Shown: positions 1-8,264 of the stretch, one piece after another
Layout: every line of letters starts with the position of its first letter
How positions within the stretch are numbered: position 1 is the first letter of the stretch
DNA from: CAVPMN01 sp963706425
Lineage (GTDB): Bacteria; Actinomycetota; Acidimicrobiia; Acidimicrobiales; Acidimicrobilacustridaceae
NCBI GenBank assembly: GCA_963706425.1
Contig: CAVPMN010000020.1
Coordinates: forward strand, 434,001-498,000
Length of the DNA: 64,000 nt
Direction: 5' to 3'
Position numbers and translations under genes: made by a program
Notes under the pieces: generated by a model
What the model was told of the DNA's origin: nothing
What the model saw: the letters and a program-made list of their open reading frames with translations, nothing else
Database searches by the model: none

Positions 1-563
1 GCGGCACCCGACTTCTCGGGATGGAACTGCGTGGCCCACACCGAGCCACGTTCGACCGCAGCCACCACCGGCGATCCGTAGTCGCACGTCGCCACCACGT
101 CGGTGTGGTCGGCGGCCGCGTAGCTGTGCACGAAGTAGACCCAGATGGGCTCGTCGAGCCCGGCGAACATGGGCGACGGGCGAACCAGGTCGAGCACGTT
201 CCACTGCATCTGCGGCCGCTTCACCGTGTCGGACAGGAGGTCGACCTCGCCGGGCAGCACCCCGAGACCCGACACGCCCGGCGATTCGGTGGAGCCCTCG
301 TAGAGCATCTGCATGCCGACACAGATGCCGAAGAACGGCACCCTACGTTCGATGACGTCGAGCGCCACGCCGTCGAGACCAGTGCCGCGCAGTGCCTCCA
401 TGCAACGACCGAACGACCCGACACCCGGCAGCACCACGCCCGCGGCGTCGCGCACCAGCCCGGGATCGTCGGTGAGCCTGGCGTCGGCACCCACGTGGGC
501 CAGCGCCTTCTGCGCGGATCGGAGGTTGCCGATGCCGTAGTCGAGCACCGCGATGAGCGTCAC
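1..563 (-). CDS. hisH: Imidazole glycerol phosphate synthase subunit HisH (partial, C-terminus cut by window edge)
   Basis: Glutaminase subunit that releases ammonia from glutamine for HisF in histidine synthesis (cytoplasm). Read from GTG at 563, the protein opens with TLIAVLDYGIGNLRS and shows the class I amidotransferase pattern: oxyanion loop VLPGVGSFG, nucleophile Cys in FFGICVGMQML, and the catalytic His in ATQFHPEKSG right at the window edge. Only the extreme C-terminus is missing. It lies 28 bp downstream of hisB on the same strand, as the last visible gene of a hisD-hisC-hisB-hisH operon. Family assignment is secure from the motifs and the neighbours. Confidence 0.95.
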   Translation of the reverse strand, partial: MTLIAVLDYGIGNLRSAQKALAHVGADARLTDDPGLVRDAAGVVLPGVGSFGRCMEALRGTGLDGVALDVIERRVPFFGICVGMQMLYEGSTESPGVSGLGVLPGEVDLLSDTVKRPQMQWNVLDLVRPSPMFAGLDEPIWVYFVHSYAAADHTDVVATCDYGSPVVAAVERGSVWATQFHPEKSGA

Positions 564-591
564 AACCGTTCCTCGATCAGGAGTGCCCGGA

Positions 592-1203
592 TCAAAGCGT
601 TCCCTTGGTGGACGGCACACCCGTGCCCTCGACCTTCACCGCGTCGCGCAGCGAGCGGGCCACCGACTTGAAGCAGGCCTCGATGATGTGGTGCGTGTTC
701 TTGCCCCGCACGAGCGAGATGTGCAGCGTGATCGCGGCGGCCGTGCCGAACGCCCGCCAGAACTCCTCGACGAGCTGCGGGTCGAACGGCGGGTCGCCCA
801 GGATCTTCTCGCCGGGGAAGTCGATCTCGTAGACGAGGAACGGGCGACCCGACAGGTCGAGCGCCACGTCGACGAGCGCCTCGTCGAGCGGCACCCGGTT
901 GGAGGCGAACCGGCGCACCCCGGCCTTGTCGCCGATGGCCTCGGCGAACACCTCGCCCAGCACGATGCCGACGTCTTCGACGGTGTGGTGGGCGTCGATC
1001 TCGAGATCGCCGGTGGCCTTGACCGTGAGGTCGAACCCGCCGTGCCGCCCGAGCTGGGCGAGCATGTGGTCGAAGAAGGGGATGCCCGTCGACACGTCGA
1101 CGCGCCCTGAGCCGTCGATCACCAACTCGGCGGCGATGTCGGTCTCCTTGGTGGTGCGCTGCTTGGTCGCGGCACGCGCTGCGGAGCTCGGACGCTCGGT
1201 CAT
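592..1203 (-). CDS. hisB: Imidazoleglycerol-phosphate dehydratase HisB
   Basis: Mn-dependent dehydratase making imidazole-acetol phosphate, step 6 of histidine synthesis. The 203-residue protein is the monofunctional form, with no phosphatase domain. Visible motifs are TGIPFFDHMLAQLGRHG, the metal-binding AHHTVEDVGIVLG and the second His pair in NTHHIIEACFKSVARS. The ATG overlaps the hisC stop as ATGA (1200-1203), which implies translational coupling. A basic, Ser/Thr-rich N-terminal tail of about 20 residues precedes the conserved core. Confidence 0.97.
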   Translation of the reverse strand: MTERPSSAARAATKQRTTKETDIAAELVIDGSGRVDVSTGIPFFDHMLAQLGRHGGFDLTVKATGDLEIDAHHTVEDVGIVLGEVFAEAIGDKAGVRRFASNRVPLDEALVDVALDLSGRPFLVYEIDFPGEKILGDPPFDPQLVEEFWRAFGTAAAITLHISLVRGKNTHHIIEACFKSVARSLRDAVKVEGTGVPSTKGTL

Positions 1204-2267
1204 GTGAGGATCTCCCTGAGGGCGGCGAGGAAACGGTCGTCCTCGCCAGGCGTACCAATGGTGACCCGAAGACACCCCTCGAGGCGAGGCCACGAGGCAC
1301 AGTTGCGCACCAGCACCGACTGCTCGACCAGTCGCTTCCACACGATGTCGCCGTCGACCTCGGTGGGCCGGAACAGCACGAAGTTGGCGCCTGACGGCCA
1401 GACGTCGACGGGCAGGTCGGCCAGTGCGCCGACCAGTCGGCCCCGCTCTTCGACCAGGTGGGAGACCCGTGTCTCCATCTCGTCGACGTACTGCAGGGCG
1501 AGCGTGCCGGCCAGCTGCTTCATGGCATCGAGGTGATAAGGCAGGACCACCTTGAAGAGCTGCTCGACCACGGCGGCCGGACCCACCAGGTAGCCAAGAC
1601 GGGCGCCCGCCATCGACCAGGTCTTCGAGAAGGTGCGGGTGACCACCAGGGGGACGGCGTCGTCGACCAGCGCCAGCGCCGACCACGGCGCGAACTGGCC
1701 GTAGGCCTCGTCGACCACCAGCAGGCAGTCGAGCTCGACCGCCAGATCGAGCACCCGCCGCACGGAGGTCTCGTCGTCGACCACGCCAGTGGGGTTGTTG
1801 GGCGAGCACAGGAACGCGACCGACGGACGCGCGTCGCGCATCACCCGTTCGACCTCGGCGAGATCGAGGGAGAAGTCTGCCTGGCGCTCGCCCTCGGCCA
1901 CCGCGGTGCCGGTGATGCGCGAGATGTGGCTGTGCAGCGCGTAGGTGGGCTCCCACACCGCGGCCGTGCGCCCGGGCCCGCCGTAGGTGAGCATCACCGT
2001 CTGCAGCACCTCGTTCGACCCGTTGGCCGGGAACACCTGAGCGGCGTCGACCCCGTGGAGGGCGGCGATGGCGGCGCGCAGGTCGCCCGCCTGCCGATCG
2101 GGATAGCGGTGCCAATCGACCCGACGCGCGGCGGCCGCGACCGCGTCGACCCACGCGGCCGGGGGCGACTCGGGTGACTCGTTGGTGTTGAGGCGTACGG
2201 CCACGTCGACCTGCGGCGAGTGATAGCCCTCCATGAGCGCGACGTCGTCGCGCGGCTCGACGCTCAT
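1200..2267 (-). CDS. hisC: Histidinol-phosphate aminotransferase HisC
   Basis: PLP-dependent class II aminotransferase converting imidazole-acetol phosphate plus glutamate to histidinol phosphate. The 355-residue length is normal. Landmarks are the substrate-side LNTNESPESPP near the N-terminus, CSPNNPTG in the middle, VVDEAYGQF, the PLP-lysine segment TRTFSKTWSMAGARLGY and the C-terminal LRVTIGT. It overlaps hisD upstream and hisB downstream by 4 bp each (ATGA), so the three are one translationally coupled unit. Confidence 0.97.
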   Translation of the reverse strand: MSVEPRDDVALMEGYHSPQVDVAVRLNTNESPESPPAAWVDAVAAAARRVDWHRYPDRQAGDLRAAIAALHGVDAAQVFPANGSNEVLQTVMLTYGGPGRTAAVWEPTYALHSHISRITGTAVAEGERQADFSLDLAEVERVMRDARPSVAFLCSPNNPTGVVDDETSVRRVLDLAVELDCLLVVDEAYGQFAPWSALALVDDAVPLVVTRTFSKTWSMAGARLGYLVGPAAVVEQLFKVVLPYHLDAMKQLAGTLALQYVDEMETRVSHLVEERGRLVGALADLPVDVWPSGANFVLFRPTEVDGDIVWKRLVEQSVLVRNCASWPRLEGCLRVTIGTPGEDDRFLAALREILT

Positions 2268-3586
2268 CGACCACCGCCTTGCTCGTCGCGTTCGTCACCG
2301 TCGCCATGGCGTTGCCTGAGGCGGATGGACTCGGCATGGGCGTCGAAGCCCTCGACGCTCGCCAACACCTCGACGAACGGCGCCACCTTGTCGAACGCGG
2401 CGCGGTCGACCGACACCACGTGCACCTGCTTGACGAAGTCGTCGACGGTGAGCGCGCTGCCGAAGCGGGCGGTGCCGTTGGTGGGCAGCACGTGGCTCGG
2501 CCCGGCGACGTAGTCGCCGATCGACGCCGGCGCATAGGGACCACAGAACACCGCGCCGGCGTGCCGAACGAGCGGCACCAGCGCGTCGGGCTCGGCGGTC
2601 ATGAGCTGCAGGTGCTCGGGCGCGACCAGGTTGGCCACCTCGATCGCCTGCTCGGGCCCGTCGACCAGCGCGAGGAAGCCTCCCCGGCCGAGGGTCGACT
2701 CGATCTCGGACCGGCGAGGGGCCCGGGCCACCAGCCGCTCGATGGCCCCGTCGATGGCATCGGCCGCGTCGGGCGACCAGGTGATCAGCCACGCGGCGCC
2801 GTCGGGCCCGTGCTCGGCCTGCACGATCACGTCGATGGCCGCGAACTCGACCGGCGTGGTGTCGTCGGCGACGACCACGATCTCCGACGGGCCGGCGAAG
2901 GCCGACGGCACGCCGACCACGCCGCTCACCTCGCGCTTGGCGAGCGCGACATAGACGTTGCCCGGACCGGCGATGACGTCGACCGGCCGGATCGACTCGG
3001 TGCCGTAGGCCATCGCCGCGATCGCCTGCGCGCCACCGACGGCGTAGACCTCGTCGACGTCGGCCAGGGCCGCGGCGGCGAGGGTGACGTCGGCCACCGC
3101 GCCCGTGTCGCGATCGGGCGGCACGCACAGCACCAGCTCGCCCACACCGGCGACGCGCGCCGGCACCGCCGTCATGAGCACGGTCGACGGATAGGCGCCC
3201 CGCCCACCCGGCACGTAGAGGCCGGCCCGATCGACCGGAACGGGCCGCCCTTCGACCACGATGCCGTCGCGCACATAGGTGTGCGTGCCGCGACGCTGGG
3301 TCTGGTGGAAGTCGGCGATGGCGTTGCGGGCGGTCATCAGCGCTTCGACCACGTCGGCCGGCAGGCGATCGAGCGCCGCGTCGAGTTGGTCGGCAGGCAC
3401 CCGCAGCTCGGTCAGTCGCACACCGTCGAAGCGGTCGGTGTAGTCGCGCAGGGCGTCGTCGCCTCGTCGGCGCACGTCGTCGAGGATCTCGCGCACCGCG
3501 TCGATCGGCGCTTCGCCGGCGATCTCGGGGCGCGGCAGACGGGCACGGAGATCGCTGACACCACGCAGGTCGAGCCGGTTGAGCAC
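2264..3586 (-). CDS. hisD: Histidinol dehydrogenase HisD
   Basis: Zinc enzyme that oxidises histidinol to histidine in two NAD-dependent steps. The 440-residue protein shows VPGGRGAYPSTVLMTAVPA, the signature region IAGPGNVYVALAKREV, PSEIVVVAD, APEHLQLM and GDYVAGPSHVLPT. I chose GTG at 3586 (VLNRLDLRG) because a TAGCGT -10 box sits 8 bases upstream (3595-3600), matching the leaderless pattern of this window; a longer open frame upstream has no family similarity. It is the first gene of the his operon. Confidence 0.96.
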   Translation of the reverse strand: MLNRLDLRGVSDLRARLPRPEIAGEAPIDAVREILDDVRRRGDDALRDYTDRFDGVRLTELRVPADQLDAALDRLPADVVEALMTARNAIADFHQTQRRGTHTYVRDGIVVEGRPVPVDRAGLYVPGGRGAYPSTVLMTAVPARVAGVGELVLCVPPDRDTGAVADVTLAAAALADVDEVYAVGGAQAIAAMAYGTESIRPVDVIAGPGNVYVALAKREVSGVVGVPSAFAGPSEIVVVADDTTPVEFAAIDVIVQAEHGPDGAAWLITWSPDAADAIDGAIERLVARAPRRSEIESTLGRGGFLALVDGPEQAIEVANLVAPEHLQLMTAEPDALVPLVRHAGAVFCGPYAPASIGDYVAGPSHVLPTNGTARFGSALTVDDFVKQVHVVSVDRAAFDKVAPFVEVLASVEGFDAHAESIRLRQRHGDGDERDEQGGGR

Positions 3587-3594
3587 GAGGAAGA

Positions 3595-3600
3595 ACGCTA
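3595..3600 (-). promoter_or_regulatory. -10 box of the his operon, leaderless
   Basis: TAGCGT on the minus strand, 8 bases before the hisD GTG at 3586. No Shine-Dalgarno sequence lies between them, so transcription should start at or next to the start codon. No clear -35 hexamer was seen. Confidence 0.55.
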
Positions 3601-3642
3601 GCGGGCGTGCCTGTCGGGTCCGGTACGGGATTGACTGGGGCC

Positions 3643-3834
3643 ATGGAACCCGTAGACGCCGAGCTGTCCTCACTCGCCACGACGCTCGACGACCTGTCGA
3701 CGAGGGTCGGCCATCTGGCGGAGGACTGCCAGAACGGGGGCGACGACACGGGGGCCGCCGAGCTCTTCGAGGTGGAGCGAGCGCTGAAGATGGCGCAACG
3801 ACGACTCGCGCAACTCGTGCGGCGCAAGCCCTGA
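3643..3834 (+). CDS. Small hypothetical protein, predicted coiled coil
   Basis: A 63-residue, charged, probably helical protein (LSSLATTLDDLSTRVGHLA, then ELFEVERALKMAQRRLAQL) with heptad-like spacing of Leu/Ala, consistent with a short coiled coil. It is divergent from hisD with 56 bp between the starts. I do not recognise a named family. Its codon use (G/C at third positions) and its position before a hairpin-rich region support a real gene. An upstream in-frame GTG at 3607 would add 12 residues, but the added part looks non-coding. Confidence 0.6.
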   Translation: MEPVDAELSSLATTLDDLSTRVGHLAEDCQNGGDDTGAAELFEVERALKMAQRRLAQLVRRKP

Positions 3835-3868
3835 GCTGACGGGTCACTCCGCGAGACGAGCAGTCGGC

Positions 3869-3903
3869 CGAAAATGAAAGCCGGCGCCCCGAAGGGCGCC
3901 GGC
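3869..3903 (-). terminator. Rho-independent terminator
   Basis: A perfect 10-bp GC stem (GCCGGCGCCC and its complement, 3880-3889 and 3894-3903) with a 4-base loop, followed on the minus strand by a T-rich run TTTCATTTTC. It would end the candidate small RNA and any read-through from nth. On the plus strand no T run follows the stem. Confidence 0.75.
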
Positions 3904-3967
3904 TGGGCGACACTGGGCGGCGGATCCCAGACGTGTCGCCGGGTACCAGGTGGCGGGAACCTGGTAC
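3869..3967 (-). ncRNA. Candidate structured small RNA (two C-rich-loop hairpins plus terminator, 6C-like layout)
   Basis: On the minus strand a TAGGGT -10 box (3973-3978) is followed about 6 bases later by hairpin I, with 9-bp arms at 3959-3967 and 3943-3951 and loop TCCCGCC. Hairpin II pairs 3933-3940 with 3906-3913 plus an inner 4-bp helix, with loop ATCCGCCG. A third, 10-bp GC hairpin (3894-3903 with 3880-3889) runs into TTTCATTTTC. No gene lies in this 258-bp gap between the small protein and nth. Two hairpins with C-rich loops plus a terminator is the layout known for actinobacterial 6C RNA, but the loops here are not uninterrupted C runs, so the assignment is only by analogy. Confidence 0.55.
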
Positions 3968-4092
3968 GAGCAACCCTACAACGAATCAGCGTGTGTCTGA
4001 TACCCGCGACAAGCGAAATTCTCGTTCATCCGACGCGATTCCACGGATCCGGCATGTTTGGATGCCGCCGACGACGGGATCGGTGATCGATG

Positions 4093-4734
4093 TCACAACC
4101 CAACGCGCGGGCAATAGTCGGCGAGCACACAGACATCGCACCGCGGTCGCCTCGCCACACACACCGCTCGGCCGTGGAGGATCAGCCGGAGGCTGAATCG
4201 ACCTCGTTGTGCAGCCGGGATCATGGCGTTGAGCTCGTGCTCGATCTTGACCGCGTCGGTCTGCTCGGTGAGCGCCAGGCGATGCGAGAGCCGGGTGACG
4301 TGGGTGTCGACGGGCAGCCCCGGGAGACCGAGGGCCACGCTGCGCACCACGTTCGCCGTCTTGCGACCGACACCGGGAATGGTCACCAGTTCGGCCATGT
4401 CTCCGGGCACCTCGCCGTCGAAGCGCTCGTTGAGGGCCGCGGCCATGCCCAGCAGGCTGCGGGTCTTGTTCTTGTAGAACCCTGTCGAGTGGATGAGCTC
4501 CTCCACCTTCTCGGGCTCCGCCGCAGCCAGGTCGTGCGGGGTCGGATAGGCCGCGAACAACGCCGGGGTCACCAGGTTCACCCGTTCATCGGTGCATTGC
4601 GCCGACAGGATCGTGGCGGCCAGCAACTCGAAGGCGTTGCGGTGGTTCAAGGCGCAGTGCGCGTCGGGATACTCGTCGGCCAACCGCCGCATGGTCTCCT
4701 GCGCGCGCCCTTTGGGAGTCCTCGGTCGGCCCAT
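4093..4734 (-). CDS. nth: Endonuclease III
   Basis: Base-excision repair DNA glycosylase/AP lyase for oxidised pyrimidines. The 213-residue protein has the helix-hairpin-helix VTIPGVGRKTANVV with catalytic Lys125, the catalytic Asp143 in VDTHV, and a complete [4Fe-4S] loop C192-x6-C199-x2-C202-x5-C208. The start ATG at 4734 lies 9 bases after a TAGCCT -10 box. It is divergent from mshD. Confidence 0.96.
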   Translation of the reverse strand: MGRPRTPKGRAQETMRRLADEYPDAHCALNHRNAFELLAATILSAQCTDERVNLVTPALFAAYPTPHDLAAAEPEKVEELIHSTGFYKNKTRSLLGMAAALNERFDGEVPGDMAELVTIPGVGRKTANVVRSVALGLPGLPVDTHVTRLSHRLALTEQTDAVKIEHELNAMIPAAQRGRFSLRLILHGRAVCVARRPRCDVCVLADYCPRVGL

Positions 4735-4743
4735 CGGTCGTGC

Positions 4744-4782
4744 AGGCTAGCGATCCCCCTGGACGTGACGGACCGGTAGCCT
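4744..4782. promoter_or_regulatory. Divergent leaderless promoters of nth and mshD
   Basis: Minus-strand TAGCCT at 4744-4749 lies 9 bases before the nth ATG. Plus-strand TAGCCT at 4777-4782 lies 9 bases before the mshD GTG. Neither start has a Shine-Dalgarno sequence. Confidence 0.55.
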
Positions 4783-4791
4783 CCGCACTCG

Positions 4792-5562
4792 GTGCTCACG
4801 CTCTCGGCTGTCCCGCCCCTCGACCCACCCGCGGCCGATGAACTGGTCAGCCTGGCCGAGCAGCTGGCCGTCGTCGACGACGACCGCTGGCCCGACCTCG
4901 GGGCACCGTTGCTCGACGCGGCGAGACGCATCGCCCGCGAGCACGGCCGCTCGCACCTCGCGCTCGAAGCCGAGCCGGCAGGCGATCATCTCCACGACGT
5001 CGCCACCCACGCCGGGTTCGTCCTCCAGCGCGAGCTGCAACAACTCCGACGACCGCTTCCGATCGCCGAGTCGTCCGACCTGTCGGTGCGGCCCTTCGAG
5101 CCGGGTCGGGACGACTGGGCGTGGCTCGAGGTCAACAACCGAGCCTTCGCCTGGCACCCCGACCAAGCCGGGTGGTCGGTCGCCGACGTGCGCACGCGAC
5201 AGCAGGAGCCGTGGTTCGATCCGAGCGGCTTCCTCCTGCACGAACGCGACGGCCGGCTGGCGGGCTTCTGTTGGACCAAGGTGCACCCTGCGTCGCCCGA
5301 GTCGGGGGATCCGCCCCTCGGCGAGATCTACGTGATCGCCGTCGATCCCGATTTCCAGGGTCTCGGACTCGGCCGGTCGTTGCTGGTGGCCGGCCTCGAC
5401 TTGCTCGCACAGCGAGGTCTCACCGCCGCGATGCTCTACGTGGAGGCTCTGAACGAGCCAGCGCTCAACCTGTATCGAGAGGCAGGGTTCGAGCTGCACC
5501 AGCGCCATCGTTGGTACCGGGCCGAGCTCGGCGACGGTCCCGCAGCCGACGCCCTCCCCTAG
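4792..5562 (+). CDS. mshD: Mycothiol synthase MshD
   Basis: Last step of mycothiol synthesis: acetyl transfer from acetyl-CoA to Cys-GlcN-inositol. The 256-residue protein has two GNAT halves. The N-terminal one is degenerate. The C-terminal one carries the MshD hallmark VNNRAFAWHPDQAGW, substrate-side GFCWTKVH, and the acetyl-CoA loop VDPDFQGLGLGRSL. GTG at 4792 was chosen from the TAGCCT box 9 bases upstream. Presence of mshD is a good marker for Actinobacteria. Its stop codon overlaps the rlmN -10 box. Confidence 0.93.
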   Translation: MLTLSAVPPLDPPAADELVSLAEQLAVVDDDRWPDLGAPLLDAARRIAREHGRSHLALEAEPAGDHLHDVATHAGFVLQRELQQLRRPLPIAESSDLSVRPFEPGRDDWAWLEVNNRAFAWHPDQAGWSVADVRTRQQEPWFDPSGFLLHERDGRLAGFCWTKVHPASPESGDPPLGEIYVIAVDPDFQGLGLGRSLLVAGLDLLAQRGLTAAMLYVEALNEPALNLYREAGFELHQRHRWYRAELGDGPAADALP

Positions 5563-5571
5563 CCTGAGCCG

Positions 5572-6639
5572 GTGCCCTCCCTCTTCGACGTCGAGCGCTC
5601 CGACCTGGTCGAGCTCCTCGACGGCCAGCCCGGCTACCGGGTCGATCAGATGTGGCGGGCGCTCTACCGCGAAGCGCGGTTCCCCGACGAGATGACCAAC
5701 CTGCCGGCCGCCCTGCGCACGCAGTTGAGCGCGGACCTGCCCCTCGCTCTCCACCAGGTCGTCGAGTCGGTCGCCGACCGAGGCGACACGGTCAAGTGGC
5801 TCTGGCGACTCTCGGACGGCAGCAGCATCGAGACCGTGCTCATGCACTATGACGATCGATCGACGGTGTGCGTGAGCACCCAAGCTGGCTGCGCAATGGC
5901 TTGCGGGTTCTGCGCCACCGGCCAGGCGGGCTTCGAGCGCCACCTGTCCATCGGCGAGATCGTCGAGCAGGTGATCCATGCGATCCGTCGCGCACAGCCT
6001 CGCCGGGTGTCCAACGTCGTGTTCATGGGGATGGGCGAGCCGCTCGCCAACTACGACCGCACCTGGGCCGCGGTCGAGCGCCTTCACGCCGACATCGGCC
6101 TCTCGGCTCGACACCTCACCATCTCCACGGTTGGCCTGGTCCCCGGCATCCGCCGCCTGGCCGACGAGTCGTTGCCGGTGAACCTGGCGGTGTCGTTGCA
6201 CGCAGCCAACGACGAGCTGCGCGACGAGTTGGTGCCGATCAACAAGCGCTACCCCCTGGCTGCGCTCACCGAGGCCTGCGCCGACTACCTCACGGCCAAG
6301 AACCGGCGCCTGTCGTTGGAGTGGGCACTCATCGACGGGGTCAACGATCGAGAACGCGATGCGCAAGAGCTCGCCAACTTGGCCAGGCAGCTCCGCGCCC
6401 ACATCAACCTCATCCCCCTGAACCCGACCCCCGGCTACGCCACCCGAGGCACGCCGGCCGTGCGGGTGAAGGGGTTCGCCGATCAGCTGCGGGCCCTCGG
6501 CGCCAACGCCACCATCCGCCAGAATCGAGGCACCGACATCGACGCAGCATGCGGGCAGCTGCGCGCTGCCGCCACGACACCCCAGTGCAGATCCGACCAT
6601 GACCGATCCTCTGGCCGCCACCCACCCGACCCGCGGTGA
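5572..6639 (+). CDS. rlmN: 23S rRNA (adenine2503-C2)-methyltransferase RlmN
   Basis: Radical-SAM enzyme methylating A2503 of 23S rRNA (and often tRNA A37). The 355-residue protein has the radical-SAM cysteines C107-x3-C111-x2-C114, the GMGEPLANY motif, and the methyl-carrying Cys327 in RQNRGTDIDAACGQL. A TAGCCT box at 5560-5565, overlapping the mshD stop, lies 6 bases before GTG 5572. Its last 41 bases overlap the start of the heliorhodopsin gene in another frame; the extra C-terminal tail after about residue 333 is not conserved. Confidence 0.95.
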   Translation: MPSLFDVERSDLVELLDGQPGYRVDQMWRALYREARFPDEMTNLPAALRTQLSADLPLALHQVVESVADRGDTVKWLWRLSDGSSIETVLMHYDDRSTVCVSTQAGCAMACGFCATGQAGFERHLSIGEIVEQVIHAIRRAQPRRVSNVVFMGMGEPLANYDRTWAAVERLHADIGLSARHLTISTVGLVPGIRRLADESLPVNLAVSLHAANDELRDELVPINKRYPLAALTEACADYLTAKNRRLSLEWALIDGVNDRERDAQELANLARQLRAHINLIPLNPTPGYATRGTPAVRVKGFADQLRALGANATIRQNRGTDIDAACGQLRAAATTPQCRSDHDRSSGRHPPDPR

Positions 6640-7402
6640 GGCGCTCGACCCGACGGTGGCGCAGCGATTGCGCACCGGCAACCTGGTGGTCGGGCTGATC
6701 CACCTCGCCCAGGCCGTGTTGATCCTCGTGCTCTCGACCGGCTTCTCGATCGCCGTCACAGCCCAGTTCCTCGACGGCCCACCTGGCACGACGAACGACG
6801 ACAGCTTCGACCTCTTCGACGTGCCGTTCGCGGCAGGTGTCGCCCTCTTCCTCGCACTGGCCGCCATCGACCACCTGCTGATGGCCTCGCCGGGGGTGCA
6901 CCGCTGGTACGAGCGCCGGCTGGCCCAGGGCATCAACCCCGCCCGGTGGATCGAGTACTCGGTGAGTGCCTCGCTCATGGTGGCGCTGATCGCCATGCTC
7001 ACCGGCATCACCGAGGTCTACGCACTGGTGGCGATCGTCGGTGTCAACGCGTCGATGATCCTGTTCGGCTGGCTGATGGAGCGCACCAATCCCGACCGTG
7101 ACCGGGTCGACTGGCTGCCGTTCGTTTTCGGCTGCGTCGCAGGCGTCGTGCCATGGATCGCCATCACCATCGCGATCGTGGGCTCCCAGACGGAGTACGG
7201 CGGGGTGCCCACCTTCGTGTTCGCCATCTTCGTGTCGCTGTTCCTGCTCTTCAACAGCTTCGCGGTGAACCAGTGGCTCCAATACCGCCAGGTGGGCCGT
7301 TGGCGCAGCTACGTCTTCGGTGAGGCCGCCTACATCGGGTTGAGCCTGGTGGCGAAGAGCGCACTCGCCTGGCAGGTGTTCGGGGGGACCCTGGCTGATT
7401 GA
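6599..7402 (+). CDS. Heliorhodopsin
   Basis: Light-sensing or light-regulated seven-helix retinal protein of the heliorhodopsin family, inserted with the N-terminus inside the cell. The 267-residue protein has the retinal lysine K253 in SLVAKSALAWQVF and the counterion E119 in ARWIEYSVSASLM. The 134-residue spacing equals that of E107-K241 in the reference protein 48C12. H35 and H92 (48C12 H23, H80) and S249 (S237) are also kept at the same offset of 12. The gene overlaps rlmN by 41 bp, so it is probably co-transcribed with mshD/rlmN. No carotenoid or retinal-forming gene is visible nearby. Function in the cell is unknown. Confidence 0.93.
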   Translation: MTDPLAATHPTRGEALDPTVAQRLRTGNLVVGLIHLAQAVLILVLSTGFSIAVTAQFLDGPPGTTNDDSFDLFDVPFAAGVALFLALAAIDHLLMASPGVHRWYERRLAQGINPARWIEYSVSASLMVALIAMLTGITEVYALVAIVGVNASMILFGWLMERTNPDRDRVDWLPFVFGCVAGVVPWIAITIAIVGSQTEYGGVPTFVFAIFVSLFLLFNSFAVNQWLQYRQVGRWRSYVFGEAAYIGLSLVAKSALAWQVFGGTLAD

Positions 7403-7422
7403 GCCAACCGGTCAGCCGCGCG

Positions 7423-8242
7423 TCAGCGCACCAGCACGGTCAGCCGGCTCGAGGCCCGGATGGCCCGGTCGAGCCGTTCGCCGGCCGCGACCTCGTTGCC
7501 GTCCCAGATGACCGAGTGGCGCACGCGGCCGGCGACGGTCTGCGCCGTGACCGACCACCGAGTGCTCGACCACCCCGGTGACCACCGCGTCGGGGTCGAC
7601 CATCGAGCCTCCCGCCGAGTCGGCGGCGAGCAGGTTGGCGGCCAGGTAGTCGATCGGCGTGCCGCAGTCGACGAACAGCCCGTCGTGGTGATCGACGTCG
7701 AGCCCACCCCCGGCCGCCGCCGGCGCCCAGCAGGTCTCGTAGAGACCGAGCGGAACCGGTTCGAACCTGTCGGACCAGCTCGCGGGCACGATCGACGCGG
7801 CGATGCGGGCGCGCGGCCCGAACGGCCCTGCGCCCTCGACCAGCACACGCGGGCGCTCACCGTCCCATCCGGCGACGAACTCGTTCAGATCGGCGTCACA
7901 CCAGGTGTCGGCGTTCACCACCAGAGCGGCCCGTCCGGCTATCCACGGCCGGAGCTGACCCAACGCCCCTGCCGTGCCGAGCGCCCGATCGGCCTCGATC
8001 GACACGTGCACGTCGGGATGGGCGACCGCCAGGTGCTCCTCGAGCTGGTCACGCCGGTGATGCACGTTGACCGCCGCTGAGAGCCCGGTGGCACCGACTC
8101 TGGCCAGGGCGTGGTCGACCAGGGCCACCCCACCCACCGGGCACAGCGCTTTGGGGCGGGCGTCGGTGAGGGGCCGCAGGCGACGACCCTCCCCGGCGGC
8201 CAGAACGACCGCAACCAGCGCACTCGGACCCGCGTTTCCCAT
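7423..8242 (-). CDS. Sugar-phosphate nucleotidyltransferase (frameshift near 7555)
   Basis: Transfers a nucleotidyl group to a sugar-1-phosphate. The N-terminus has the family signature VVLAAGEGRRLRPLTDARPK, then ALGTAGALGQLRPW and VVNADTW with the metal-binding Asp. After FVDCGTPIDYLAANLL the C-terminus should form a beta-helix, but near 7555 the frame breaks. It resumes one base on as VAGRVRHSVIWDGNEV, ending at 7423. The total length is 3n+1, so one base is extra. The start at 8242 (MGNAGPSALVAVV) avoids overlap with the divergent gene; 8266 is possible. The exact substrate cannot be told. Confidence 0.8.
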
Positions 8243-8264
8243 CGCGCCTGCCAGACTGTCACCC

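Noticed and set aside
3968..4092. Possible tRNA or SRP RNA between the small RNA candidate and nth
   Set aside because: No cloverleaf, no TTCGA-type T-loop and no conserved SRP tetraloop region could be found on either strand.
4747..7011. A 754-codon open frame on the minus strand across mshD and rlmN, and similar long antisense frames elsewhere (9229-12393, 10161-12761, 41235-43352)
   Set aside because: In very GC-rich DNA stop codons are rare on the antisense of real genes. The translations are low-complexity Arg/Gly/Ala/His strings without motifs, while the opposite strand holds clear enzymes.
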